A stretch of DNA of 64,000 bases from Costus lasius (Eukaryota; Streptophyta; Magnoliopsida; Zingiberales; Costaceae). The notes below the pieces were generated by a model that worked only from the letters and a program-made list of their open reading frames with translations, did no database searches and was not told the DNA's origin. The stretch lies in NCBI GenBank assembly GCA_027563935.2, contig CM050454.1, forward strand, positions 22,875,501-22,939,500, in the 5' to 3' direction. Position 1 is the stretch's first letter; each line of letters starts with the position of its first letter. Of the stretch, positions 11,148 to 22,072 are shown in pieces. The position numbers and the translations under genes were made by a program.

Positions 11148-13227
11148 GGAGACCATAGGGGAACGTAGAGGAGCAGGTTCCTAGGGTGTAATCAAGCCCT
11201 TAGATGTGGACGCACGGAGCTCCTTGGGCGGAGTTGGGATCAAACAAATCTTCTACTCATCGTGGTCAAACATATAGGTGTTCAACCGGCCATAGTGGAC
11301 TACGTCTCTATCGTACAACCATGGGCGGCCAAGGAGGACGTGGGCGACGTCCATAGTCACAACATCGCAAAATACCTTCTCACGATAGTTCCCAAATGCA
11401 ATGGGGACCTGACATTGGTGTGTGACTAGAAGGCTTGTGGTATCGACCCATGCGATAGAGTAAGGTCTCAGATGGGGCTCAAGGGGGAGGCCGAAATGCG
11501 TGACCACGGTCCGAGAGACCACGTTCAAGCTACTACCACCGTTAATGACGATCTTACACGAGTGCCCATTGCACTTAATGTAAGTAGTGAAATTGCCTGA
11601 GCGCCTCCAATCCTCGGTAGGCGCGGGCTGCACAAGGTTGCAACATACGACAAGTATGGACGGACCCAACTCCTCGCCGCTAGTGTAGCACTTAGCCTCG
11701 ACGTCGTGCTTAGCGGGGGTTATGGTAGCGACGCGGGCCAGACCAGCGTCAGCTCCGGCGGTTTTCTTGGGACACTCACGCGACATGTGACCCGACTGCA
11801 AATAGTTGTAGCAGGTGATACAACCAGGGGTTCCGACTGCCGGGGCCTTGCCCTTCTCTTCTTAAGTGGGCCGAGAAGGCGAAGCCTCAAGGTGTGTGCA
11901 CTGCCTAGGGGTGCTGATGGGTCAGGGGTGCGGGTCGTGGGTCCAGATGAGGCTCCAGATGCTCAAGTTGCGGATGGGGCATCGGAGGACCGCCCGTATG
12001 GGGGCATCTATGGGGGCCAAAATCGCTGCGCCTTGCAGTGGCGCGAAGGTCTTGCTCGATGTCCCGAGCACACTGGAAGGTTTGGTCAAAGGTTTCCGAT
12101 CCATACATAGGCAAGGCTCGATGGATGTCGGCACGGAGCCCATTTCTGAACTTGGACAATGACAACTCGGAGTCCTCTTGTAGGTTACAATAGAGTTGAA
12201 GCATCTCAAAGGTGAGACGATACTCCTCTACAGTGCTCGAGCCTTGGTGTAGGCTACTATATTGATCAAGGAGACACTGCCTATACGAAGCGGGTACGTA
12301 GCACTCACGGAGGCGATATCGCATGTCCGCTCACTCGGTGATCGGGGGAAGAGCTTGTTGCGCATTTAGGCGCTCCACGTTTTCCCAATGTAAACGTGCA
12401 GGCCCTTCAAGCAAGGTGCGCACATACCAAACACGGGAATGCGGCGGGAGTCCTATAAGGTCGAAGTGTGCGTCAACAGACGCGACCCAGTCAAGAAACT
12501 CGGTGGGGTCAAGACCGCCCTTGAAAGGCGCGGGGGTATGTCGGATATAATGATGGAAGTTGTCGTCCGTCCAGGGACGCTCGACACTAGTGTGGGCAGG
12601 GGTACGGGGCGCGGCCCAAGCATGGCCGAAGCGCCCATCGGGCTGAGGACCTTGCGCAGCCCAAACGTCATCGTCATCAAGCGGGTCGTCACTGGGGATA
12701 GGGTCCCTAAGGGCCTCGTACGGCCGTGTGCGACCCCATTTCTCCTCTTGGACAAGCCGCCGGGTGGGCGCAGCCAATGGAGGCAACTCTAGTGGGGGCT
12801 GGGTTTGTGGACACCGGAGGGTTTACCGGAGTTGGGCGCTCATGCTCCGTGGGCCCGGGGCGACTAACAAGGTGTTGGATACCAGCCAAAATCTGCTGGA
12901 CCATGGCATGGGTGCTCGCTTGTTGGGCGTCCACATGCGCAGACAGCGCCTCAAGCTTTGCATCAATTCGCGCCTCAAGTGCAGCTATAGATCCTAGGTG
13001 GGAATTAGCCCCTTCAGAAGGCTGGACTGACTCTTGGGTTTTGGGAATGGTTTCCGGATATTGGGACGACATGATTTGTGACCGCGTAGTCACCATACAC
13101 AAACAAGGGGAACATGACTAATGCGAAATGCTGAAAACACCGAAAGGATGCAGAAATATGCGATGCAATGCGGAGGGATCGTGCGAACGATAAGAATCGA
13201 ACACGCAACTTCCTCTGATACTAGAAT
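11148..13227 (-). pseudogene. Ty3/gypsy chromovirus-like gag-protease, degenerate
   Basis: Minus-strand Gag and protease spread over several frames. Gag begins near 13096 (MVTTRSQIMSS). The core (about 12331-12786) contains a TPAPFKGGLDPTEFLDWV segment as in plant gypsy Gag. A zinc knuckle survives as CYNYLQSGHMSREC, its second Cys replaced by Tyr. The protease (11253-11801) has INGGSSLNVVS, where the plus-strand relative at 39240 has IDGGSS, so the catalytic Asp is lost. Homology stops at 11148 where A interrupts it; RT and integrase would lie left of the window. Clade within chromoviruses is not resolved. Confidence 0.8.
13213..13227 (-). promoter_or_regulatory. Primer binding site of minus chromovirus (decayed iMet type)
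   Basis: The minus strand reads ATTCTAGTATCAGAGG after the LTR end, an initiator-Met site with mismatches. The plus-strand relative has ATTCTGGTATTAGAGG at 37602. Confidence 0.65.
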
Positions 13228-15030
13228 TGATGCAGCAACTAATAGGTGAGGGGCTCCTTAAGCCGTACTCTAGGGTTTTACACAAAGCGCGATAAAACGG
13301 GAGAGGGTGATGAGGCGAGGGAAGAGAAAACGTGTCGAAAAAGTGCAGGAATCCGGTAGAAAGCACGACGAAATAGCGACGAATTCGATTAGGGCAACAC
13401 GAATGCGAATGAAGAGAACGACACCCAACTAAAATAATGCAACGCACTAACCTTGTAGCAATTTTTTGCAATTTCCTGCAACTCACTTAGCACGTTTAAG
13501 CGCAGCTCGCGTTGGGGACTACGGTTTCGCGTGGTTTAGCTTGCGCTCCTATAAAGCTGAAACAAACCCAAAATAAGAGATCCGACCATGCTCCAATGTG
13601 CGGACGGACGTGGGTGAAGTAAAGAGGAGAAAACCACAGCGAAGAAACGCATAAGAGAATGACAAACAGGCGAACCTGACCCACCGGAAGGGTGGGATTT
13701 ACTTGAAACCGGAGAGGGAATACTTGGAATCGAAGAGAACCTTCAACCCGAACAACAGCGAAGGCAAGGCTCCAGCTCGTCCTCATAAATGCTAGCGACT
13801 CTAAGCTCACCAGGAGATCTCTAAGCACCCAAGAGAACTATCTAACACACTAGCCTTACCTTCTCTTTTATAGAATAAGAGGGATAGGAACAAACAAAAT
13901 ACATAAGAGACAACTTACTCTAACAAACCAACCACTGTTGCATGCCACTAAAGTGGTCAATCTGCAGCTACAAGACATGGAATAACTATTTAATATTCTT
14001 CGAAGTTGATGCATGATCCTGCGTCTTTGTACGGAGACGGTTTAGATGTGCTCGGAGCACATGGCGACAAAACAACAGAACTTGGACGTTGTGGGCTGAG
14101 TTACCACCGTGGTAGCTCGATCTTGGGCCGAATTACGGATGAGATAGAGCGGCCCATTTGGGGATGGGCCCTCAAGTGGTTGGGCCGTAGTGTCCTTGGG
14201 TTAAGTAGCGTCGGTTTGGGTGGAAAGGGGGCTAACGATGCCCATGAAACGATCTGGAGGCTTGTTTTAGCGTTGGGATCACCGGATTATCACCTTACTG
14301 GGCTCCTTTGGATCATCATGAGGTGGAGCAACAAAGTAGAGGGGGTGGTGCACGTCGAAATGGGGTTGTCGGGGCCCGATCTAGTCTTCATGGGTGAACA
14401 CGACCTGCTCGTGATGGTGGTCACGGGCGTGTTCAGATGCTCCAGGTTTTGTTGCGAAGATCAAGGTAGGGGGCACGGGCGTGTCGCGGGCCATGTTCGC
14501 ATTCGCGTCGCGGCTGGACCATGTCACGGCCGTGCTAGTCGTCACGGCCTGGCCGTGTCGGGGCGGACGGTCGGGGCCATCATTTTCTTTACGGGCCATA
14601 ATGTTGGGCCCAAAATCAATAGAATGCTTCACGGCCATGCTCTCTATCACGACCTGGCCGTGTCGGGGCGGATAGTCGGGGCTGTAGTCTTCTTTACGGG
14701 CCGTAATGTTGGGCTCGAAATCCACAGAAAGTTTCGTCACGGCCATGCTATCCATCATGGACTAGCCGTTTCCAGGTTGGTTTAGTGCGGCACCGAACAT
14801 GGTTGCGGGAACGGGCATGCAGAGGGGTTGTGTGCTCATCACGGGCGTGACTGCCGTCACGGCCTGGCCATGTCGGGGTCTAGGAAACTCCAATCGCGCT
14901 GAAAATCGCACTGTATCTTCCCCACGTCCTAGGGAGTCTTCCCAAGTGCCTTCCAGGGGGTTTGGGCCGTCCTCAGGTATGTTCATAGGCTCGTTTGCTC
15001 CTGCATCACATGTCCTTCCCTAGCTCGTCA
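13228..15030 (-). repeat. LTR of minus chromovirus (1,803 bp)
   Basis: On the minus strand it runs from TGACGAGCTAGGG (15030) to GTTGCTGCATCA (13228), TG...CA ends, then primer site and gag. It aligns with the interrupted plus-strand LTR at 25331-26505 plus 37071-37601. Its 5' third is GC-rich and contains repeats and ORF remnants. An alternative is that the 14000-15030 part is the polyprotein tail and the LTR is shorter; its presence upstream of gag in both copies favours a long LTR. Confidence 0.7.
14381..14760 (-). pseudogene. ORF remnant and about 112-bp repeats in chromovirus LTR
   Basis: A 125-codon sense ORF contains repeated RHGQ(A/V)V and (V/I)DFGPN-type peptides, matching the HGQAVSGSVDFG repeats in the plus-strand copy (25524-26198). 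At DNA level a segment around CACGACCTGGCCGTGTCGGGGC repeats about 112 bp apart (near 14548 and 14660). It may be the C-terminal end of the polyprotein running into the LTR. Confidence 0.45.
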
Positions 15031-15158
15031 ACGATGAACGGAGCCAACACGACCAGCTCGCACCCGATGCCCCCACTACTTCCACGAGAACTCTTAACTG
15101 TTCTGTTACTGTTTAAGTTTCTGTACTAGTTTTAATTTGATTAGCGTTTTTCATGTAG
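15031..15158. other. Unannotated flank between chromovirus LTR and exon-like segment
   Basis: Sequence just outside the minus chromovirus LTR. An open stretch (15035-15100) followed by pyrimidine-rich sequence could be exon end plus intron, but no gene is recognised. Confidence 0.2.
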
Positions 15159-15302
15159 GTCATTAACATTCTTGGAGTTACTGGAATACCTGATGCTTTG
15201 CACGACTTGGAAGCACACATTTTGCTCTACATCCAGGAATACTTGGCTCCATTTGAGAGTCACCAGAACATCCTGCATAGCACAATAAATTTCGCTAACT
15301 AA
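15159..15302 (+). other. Exon-like open segment of unknown gene
   Basis: Forty-seven open codons end in TAA at 15300 and follow a good 3' splice signal (pyrimidine-rich, then TTCATGTAG at 15150-15158). The peptide (VINILGVTGIPDALHDLEAH...) is of balanced composition with no repeat character. It could be the last exon of a displaced or captured host gene; family not recognised. Confidence 0.3.
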
Positions 15303-15689
15303 TAAATTTCTATTGTTCTATCATTCACTAATCTGAATAGCCTTCTTGTCACATATTTTACATGTTTAAGAAAGCATCTGACTCTCCATATTTAGTCCAT
15401 TTGAAAGAGCTAGTTTTGTTCTACTGTTGGGTTTAGTTAGTTATGATAATGGATCACTAGATCCTTCTGCATGGCATAGGAAATTTTTATAACTAGTTAA
15501 ATATTTTTTCAACAAGATCATTGTTTTCATGCAAGCTCATTATACCAGTTGGCCCACCTACATCAGGTGTCTTCCTTGGCCCCTGGGGAGTCTAATGGTT
15601 TCTCTTCTTGGGCTTTTTGAGCCCCTTGGGTCCCTTGGGCTTCTTTGGCTCCTTCATGTATACTGAGCTCTTTCTCTCCCTGATATCAA

Positions 15690-15995
15690 CTGCTTAGTCC
15701 TCCTCATGTACCTAAGGATAGTCTTCACTGCCATCCAATACTCAACACCTAGATTTGACTACTACCTATTGGCTCTGCTAAAAGCATAATCCACATTTGA
15801 TCTCATGGACAACATTGAGTACATGATCAGTCCTGCTACCGATGTATAGAGAACTCGACTCATACTTTCTCTCTCTACTTGTGTCGAAGGACACTAACTC
15901 TTATAGATAACTAGACCTTGCGTAACTAGGAGAAATTCTCTCCTTGAATTCTCTATGTTGAACCTTTCTAGCATCTTCTTAATATATCATATGGA
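15690..15995 (-). pseudogene. Copia RT/RNase H relic
   Basis: Minus-strand translation gives RT C-terminal motifs (YIKKMLERFNIENS, MYSMLSMRSNVDYAFSRAN, YWMAVKTILRYMRRTK) with several stops. It belongs to a copia lineage different from the main family. No LTRs are visible, so it is an old fragment. Confidence 0.7.
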
Positions 15996-16529
15996 TTCTA
16001 TGCAATTGCACACATACACAATTGATATTGTAATATGATCATGAAGCCTCAGATCGAACTGTGCATTAATTTGAGTCCATTTGAGAGCAGGATAAATCTA
16101 GATCGGACCTAGATCAATATTGATTGAATTGATAGCTCAAATTAATTGATCTAGGGGCATGATTAGGGGTAGGCATATGCTCATGAAGTTTGGATTGCAT
16201 TATTAGGCTTTAGGCCCAAAAGAATGACATATGAGTGTCATTTGACTAGTGTTTGACCACTAGAGAATGCATGTAGAGATCCATTTATGAAATAAATCTA
16301 TAAAGTATGCAAGCTAGGAGATCCATTTATGAAATAAATCAAGCATCTTCATGTCATAAGCATCTTCGTTTTGATGAAGTCAAGTACGAAGTTTAATAAA
16401 ATAAAGATAATAGTTGTGTGTATAAGTAGTTCAATGAGAGCCTTATGACCTTCTAGTATGGTATGTTAGGGACATACTTCTCATTAGAAACAACGTCCTA
16501 GCTCTTCACATGTGAAGATAAAACTTGGG

Positions 16530-17290
16530 AAGTATATTTCAAGATGAAAGACTTAGAGGATATTGTTTTTATCCTAGGGATGAGGATCTATGAGAATAGA
16601 TACAAGAGGTTCATTGCCCCCAAGTCGGCATACATCAAAAGAATGTTGGAGAGTTTTATCATAGAAAAATCCACAAAAGGATTTCTTCCATATAGTCAAG
16701 GTGTGGTTCTCTCTAAGATTGTGTTTTTTAACACAAATGGAGGGTGATGACATCAATTTCATCTCTTATACCTTGGCTGTTGGATCGATCAAATATTATG
16801 CATGAGACCAAATGTGGATTATATGCTTGGAGCATAAGCAATAGATATCAATCATATATGAGGTTCTTTACACTAGATGGATGCGGAGAATATATTTATG
16901 TTCTTGAAGAGGACAAAAGAAAATTTTCTTAGTCTATAGGAAGGAAGAGCTAAGTGCCTTAAGCAGCACTAATGTGTCATTTCATTTGAACCTTAATCGT
17001 AGTTATGCTAGGTGTTCATTATAAATGGTCGTGCTATGAGATGAAAGAACTACTTTAAGCCGTCCATAATAATATATTATATAAGTTGTGGCCAAGTATA
17101 GCATAACTTCTAATTAATTAAAGAAGTAGTTTTGGATTCATAAATTCATCCTTGAACTTGAAGTGATTCGTATTGTGGATACCATAGAGCTATCTATATC
17201 AGTAGTAACAATAGGAGCCATTGTGCTAGCTAAGGAATCCAAGTGGCACTAAAAATCAAAATACATACTCAATAGCACGTCACATTTGAC
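16530..17290 (+). pseudogene. Copia RT/RNase H relic
   Basis: Plus-strand fragment beginning MKDLEDIVFILGMRIYENR, the conserved block after the RT active site, followed by YIKRMLESF and, after frameshifts, RNase H-like TIGAIVLAKESK near 17210-17240. Stops and shifts abound. It faces the relic at 15690-15995 and covers an overlapping part of the same domain. Confidence 0.7.
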
Positions 17291-17299
17291 AAGTTTTTA

Positions 17300-18120
17300 T
17301 TGCCTCTTAATGCACAATTTTTAGTCGGTTTGTTAAAAAAAAAATAAACCAAATCAACCAATTCTTAACTCTCATGATTAAATTAATTGTCAGAGAAACT
17401 TGTTAATTGACTCGTAAATTTAGTAACTTTGTCTATATAAGGACCATGGTTCCTTTCATCTCTATGCATCAAAATTTTGGAGAGCAGCGGCGTCCTTTAG
17501 TATAAAACTTTGCATTTTAGTACACCATTTACATTTTTACATTTTAGTCCTTGTATTCTCTATTGGCAACTTAATCCAAGCTATTTCTCCTTCCACGTTC
17601 TAGCATCAGAGGTGAATGCATATCTTCATTGAAAGGATTAAAAGAGAAAACGATGGATCAAACTCTTGAAATTGTCTTTTTGAAGCTTATACGAATTGTA
17701 CTATAGGTTATCTAAAGCTGCCAAGAGAAGCTGAGATCATATACTAATATTCTTTGACCTGTTACAAGCAGAGAAATATACTGTAAACAAAAACACCTGG
17801 TATGATGTAGATAAAGAATAGCAACAGTTCATTTTTTTAAGGTCAAAAGCATACGTGACAAATAAAATGATGCTGGGGAGAAATGATGTGATTGGAAGAA
17901 AGAATTAAGTTTTTACTATTATTAAGCATGCTATCAACTTATATATTATTATACTGTAGCCACGAAAAACAGATCGTTGTGTACACTTCGAATCTGATTC
18001 CATCAGAAGAAAGTTGCAGAAATCAGTTCAAGGATAGGGGCAAAGCTTCAATCTAATTATATATTTTTGAATATCCAAGAAAATGTAGGTGGTGTGTACG
18101 TGTTAGCAAGGGAGAGTTTG
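17300..18120. other. Intergenic, nothing recognised
   Basis: AT-rich single-copy-looking DNA between the copia relic and the LEA-like promoter. I see no convincing ORF, LTR end or RNA gene. The first 100 bp may be further copia decay. Confidence 0.3.
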
Positions 18121-18122
18121 AG

Positions 18123-18234
18123 CATGCATGCGGCTATGCCATGGCTGCTCACGTGCACGCCATGCACGTTACCTATAAGAATTCAAGTCAATCACATCCC
18201 CATCCTCATCTCCAGTAGTCCACTGCTATAAATA
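18123..18234 (+). promoter_or_regulatory. Seed-type promoter of the LEA-like gene
   Basis: RY elements CATGCATG (18123-18130) and CATGCA (18161-18166) flank an ABRE/G-box CACGTG (18150-18155). A TATA box TATAAATA lies at 18227-18234, about 95 bp before the ATG. RY plus ABRE with a strong TATA box is the known arrangement of ABI3/ABI5-controlled seed-maturation genes, which fits the product. Transcription start is inferred near 18260. Confidence 0.7.
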
Positions 18235-18329
18235 CATGATTGAATCGCATATGCATATAATTAAGAGTGAAACAGTAGCAAAAATTTAAGCTAAGGAGAG
18301 GTGTGAGCTGTGGGCAGAAAGAGAGGAGC

Positions 18330-18578
18330 ATGTCGGGGGCGCAAGGAGCACACCCGCCGGGGTCGTTCACACCGACGACTTACGAGTCAGTGGCAGAGAA
18401 GAACAGGACGAGATTAGATTTGCGGTCCAAGGAGGACGAGGGCATGGTCAAGGTCGACAAGCTGCAGGAGAAGGTGGAGGACCCCGCCGACGGTAATGGC
18501 GCCGGTCCGGCCTTCGCTGCCGATGACAAGGACGTCGACCGCCCCAAGCCAGACCCTGGCATCACCGGTACAGCTTGA
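18330..18578 (+). CDS. Seed-maturation / LEA-like small hydrophilic protein (PM41-like)
   Basis: An 82-residue, highly charged, Gly/Asp/Lys-rich protein without Cys, Trp, signal peptide or membrane segment. It starts MSGAQGAHPPGSFTPTTYES, has a central DLRSKEDEG...VDKLQEKVEDPA block and ends GITGTA. This layout matches, from memory, the small plant seed-maturation proteins of the PM41 type (N-terminal MSGAQGA, PTTYESV, KVEDPAG, C-terminal GVTGT), thought to accumulate late in embryogenesis. ATG 18330 is chosen because it gives this family N-terminus; the frame is open upstream to 18303 without another ATG. No intron is needed and no disablement is seen. Substitution of usual Gly-rich positions (ADGNGAGPAFAADD) suggests divergence. 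Confidence 0.75.
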   Translation: MSGAQGAHPPGSFTPTTYESVAEKNRTRLDLRSKEDEGMVKVDKLQEKVEDPADGNGAGPAFAADDKDVDRPKPDPGITGTA

Positions 18579-19270
18579 AATCAAGCAAGCCCCCTCATCG
18601 CTGTAACTAACCAACTACTGCTATAGAATCGTTCCTCTTTTAATCGTCGTGTAAATTACAATATATGGAAACTTTCGTTCAGTCTCCGTGCATATGCATG
18701 CAGAATAAGTGTGAAGGAAAATTTGCAAAATTTTCTAAAAGGTGCTCAACTGTTTTTTTACAATATCTTTCAGGCTTTAGTTGTTGAAAGTATGTAGACA
18801 AAATTGAGTTCAGGAATTAGTATTTCTAAGCCTAAATTAGGAAACTGATGAAACAGTTCAGACGCAAGGTGAGATATGGAGATAATGATCAAGTAAACAC
18901 ACCACTTACGGTCTCCAAGAATCTTTATTTAGTACCACTTTTGTGGTGGTTTTGCTGCCGTATAGAGCTGCAGCGGTAGGTATATGTGTTTTTTTTCTCT
19001 ATTTATATTTGATTAACTACACGATTTTATTCTAAACTCCTATATGTACCGATCCTATTAAAATTTTAACTCTCTCTTAAATACTCAAACCTTATAAATA
19101 TCTAATTTATTATATTAAATTTTTTTACTATATACTAGGTCATGCTCAAAATTAGTATTAATTTTTTTTAAAAAAATAAGCAAAGCCATGTAAGACTCCG
19201 AAAGAAAAATCGTTCCACGCATGAGTTAAAAAAACAAAGGGTGCGATCGGCAGACGTGACTATTCACATC
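18579..19270. other. 3' flank of LEA-like gene, nothing recognised
   Basis: The 3' UTR probably ends within 100-150 bp of the stop (AT-rich, AATATA-type signals near 18660). The rest is AT-rich without coding potential. Confidence 0.35.
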
Positions 19271-20906
19271 TCAGTCTAACTCAATAAACAGTTAACACTG
19301 TACGTAGATGGTGGCACATATGTGCTAATAATAAACACAACACTGGGCATCAAAGAAGGGATAGTCGCACATAGAAAACAGAACAACAACACAACACACA
19401 AAAATGGCAATAGGGACACACACACCAAGGAGAGGGGATAAGTTGCCTTCCTTAGAGGTGCAAGGGAGAACACCAGAGAAACTAGGGACCACACGTGCTT
19501 AAACGTGGGGTTGCGCTGAGCAGCAAAACAAGATGTCACCGAAAAATAAAACGACACCGGAAAACTATAAATAACAGAAAGTAAGGAGCTAGGAGGAAGA
19601 ATATATCTCAACAGGACTCAAACCCGTCGGCTCCACCACTAGACAATGGACTGATGGAAAGCTGAGTTGAACTACTTGACGCCGAACATCTCACTACATA
19701 CCACCGGTCGTCGTACAAAGTTTGCCGGAGATCGTAGCCAATCACCAGAGTCTGTCGGAACATTAGATACAGCTATGTAGAGCTAAAAAAGGGAAACAAG
19801 GTTGACTCATCGACGTTGAATCGCCCGCACCACACTAGCGATCGTTAGAGTCCACCGGCGTTCGTTGTCGATCGCCGGAGCGGAAGGGGAGGCCTCTCGG
19901 TGCTTTGAACCACCCACTACACACCACCATAGATGCCCGGACTTCACCACTAAAGTCCGCCGGAGGTAGTCGGACGATCGCCGAAAAATGAGAGTAGGAG
20001 GGTAGATGAGAAGAGGGACGTAGGAATGAGTAAGCGCCTGCTCGTCCTTCGCTGGTTAGGTCGGCAGCCAAGGAAGAAAGCATCGTTTACTTCCCTCTTC
20101 CCCGCGCCTGTATTCCCCGCCAGCCAACTTTGGCCGCTGCATATGCCTATGCATCTGCTAGTTCACCCCGAAGCAGTGTCACCTACTCGTCACTCATGCA
20201 CGTGAAGAGCCCGTGGATCAGCTCCTCTCTCTCGAGCATCCATGCGACGCTAGAGATCCACCAGCTGCGCGCCTCAATGCTTGAAGCCGCGTGCCCAGCC
20301 TCCCGAACGGACTAAGCCATTCACCCAACCTGCCAAACCCGTTCACGCCACGCGGCCGTCGCCTCATAGGTTGACATCGCCGGCATCACCAAGTGTCGTC
20401 CGCCTCACACATTTGGCCCTTGAACTCACGTCCTTGACTCCCCCGCTGTGCTCTCCACTTCGAGCAGCCTACGAAGCCGAGAAGACACCGCCCCTCGTCT
20501 CCACCCAGCTCGCACCAAGTGGCCACCGACCCTATGAGACAAAGCACACTGCCAACTTCGCCCGCTACAACAGCACCATGTGGCGCCCTCACCCTAGCCG
20601 GAGCTCCCATGCGGCCCGAACGCTGCGTCCGCCTGCTCCGTTCACCAGCCTGAAGATGCCACATGAAGTCGTGCCGCTAGTCTAAGATGACGCCAGACAA
20701 GATGCATGCCTCCCACAGAGCCAACCATTGCATAGTTGTCGATGTCGGCTGCTCCCAACACCGCCATCCGCTTGGTGTAGAAATGCTGCCTCTACCCCAT
20801 CTCACGCCAGCCCTAGCGTGATTTGGGTAGAAATTTGACCAGATTTTGACTTAGGCCAACGACCCAGTTGATCGGTCAAAAATCAGAGTTGATTATGGGT
20901 CTAACA
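19271..20906 (-). repeat. Unrecognised repeat, possibly a 3' LTR on the minus strand
   Basis: The right end, read on the minus strand, is GGTGGGGGAAGA followed by TGTTAGACCC at 20906, which looks like a polypurine tract followed by an LTR start. The body is GC-rich around 19840-20700. I find no matching left end, duplication or second copy, so the boundaries are guesses. Several overlapping ORFs here show no recognisable domain. Confidence 0.3.
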
Positions 20907-21199
20907 TCTTCCCCCACCTGAGGTGGTCGCCGTTCTCAGCGACTCTAGGTAGCTCCTCAGCTTACCTTCAAACTGCCATAATTCGGAAAACTTGTGCTAG
21001 TTTACTTCCTCCATAGGGGATTTTTTCCATTGGATGTGAAACTCCATACATCGATTCCTTTTACTTTGCCCTAACTCCTAGTGAACTAAATTGTCACATA
21101 ACCTTCGATGGAACTCTGTCCGAACTGTTGGTGGGGCTTGATAAGACTGTGACCAAGAAGGATCGTCCGGATCCTAATGAAACTTCCTAATGAAGTTCA
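20907..21199. other. Unassigned; possible internal end of the 20906 element
   Basis: Begins with the polypyrimidine complement TCTTCCCCCACC. No coding domain found. Junction with the Tat/Athila-like Gag somewhere near 21200 is not resolved. Confidence 0.25.
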
Positions 21200-21800
21200 C
21201 ATAGAATGTAGGGTGCATTTGCATTCCCTCGAGGATTTTCAATTGGTATACTACTGAGCCCTATTAACTTAGGATCTCAAATAGACAGTAATATCTTCAG
21301 ATATGATCTCGATGAGCCTCTCTCGATGAGATCGGTGAGAGGGTCCACTTTAGATGTTAGTTGTATAATGGTTTCACAAACATTCTTATTTTCTTTGGTT
21401 TGTGCAGCCACAAAAGTCTCTAGTAAGCACTCTAGGTTAGACTTTTGAGGTGGTACAAACTGTCTCAGTTGAAATCCAGGAGGTTACCTATCGCTAAGTT
21501 GTGATTATTCTCATAGGAAAAATTTTGATAGTTCCTCCGACCTGGATTGTATGTATTAAAAAATGGATCCAACTGTGGTCTACGGTTCAGATTCTTAAAG
21601 GTATTGGCTTGCTCTCTAGAAGGTTCAGGTTGTGAGATTCCTAAATGGCATTCGGCGAAGCTGTGTCTTGAAGTTCCATAAAATTCACATGAATGATTAG
21701 TGGCTTCAGCCAAACTAACATTGAAGGAATCTAACTTTCGTGATAAAGAGTCAACCTTCGCAGCTAACACGCTCAAGTTGTCTCACCCATACTTATTTGG
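21200..21800 (-). pseudogene. Tat/Athila-type Ty3/gypsy gag fragment
   Basis: Minus-strand translation includes VDSLSRKLDSFNV, a degenerate Cys knuckle region (CEFYGTSRHSFAEC) and NTYNPGRRNYQNFSYENN, the conserved Gag C-terminal block of plant Tat/Athila elements (usual form NPYSNTYNPGWRNHPNFSW). The frame continues with stops toward 21200. It lies just downstream, in element sense, of a degenerate Asp-tRNA primer site at 22044-22068. Confidence 0.72.
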
Positions 21801-22043
21801 AGTTGCAGCTAACATTTCGCTATGGCCCTTTTTTTCTCCTTAAATACTTTCTTCTTTGCCTGCATGTTTTCCCTGTTTCAAGGTCTAAGTGGTACAGAAC
21901 ACCTGTTCTCAAGTTTCTTTGGATAAAATTGATCAAACACAATGATAAAGCTTAAGAAAGAAAATAGCTAAAACAAAAATAAAATATAAGAAAAAAATAA
22001 AATGCTTGGTCTACTAAACTTTAGAAATTTGTTAACATTGATC

Positions 22044-22068
22044 GAAGTTCCCTAACAACCGTGCCAAA
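22044..22068 (-). promoter_or_regulatory. Degenerate Asp-tRNA primer site of Tat/Athila-like element
   Basis: The minus strand reads TTTTTGGCACGGTTGTTAGG, a decayed form of the TTGGCGCCGTTGCCGGGGA site typical of this group. Confidence 0.6.
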
Positions 22069-22072
22069 AACT

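Noticed and set aside
14006..14785. 259-codon plus-strand ORF
   Set aside because: It is antisense to the chromovirus LTR, in GC-rich repeats that open several frames. The sense-strand remnant matches the other copy better.
20281..20685. 134-codon Pro/Thr-rich ORF
   Set aside because: GC-rich sequence in an unassigned repeat, no domain, no ATG context or promoter, and an opposing ORF of similar quality.
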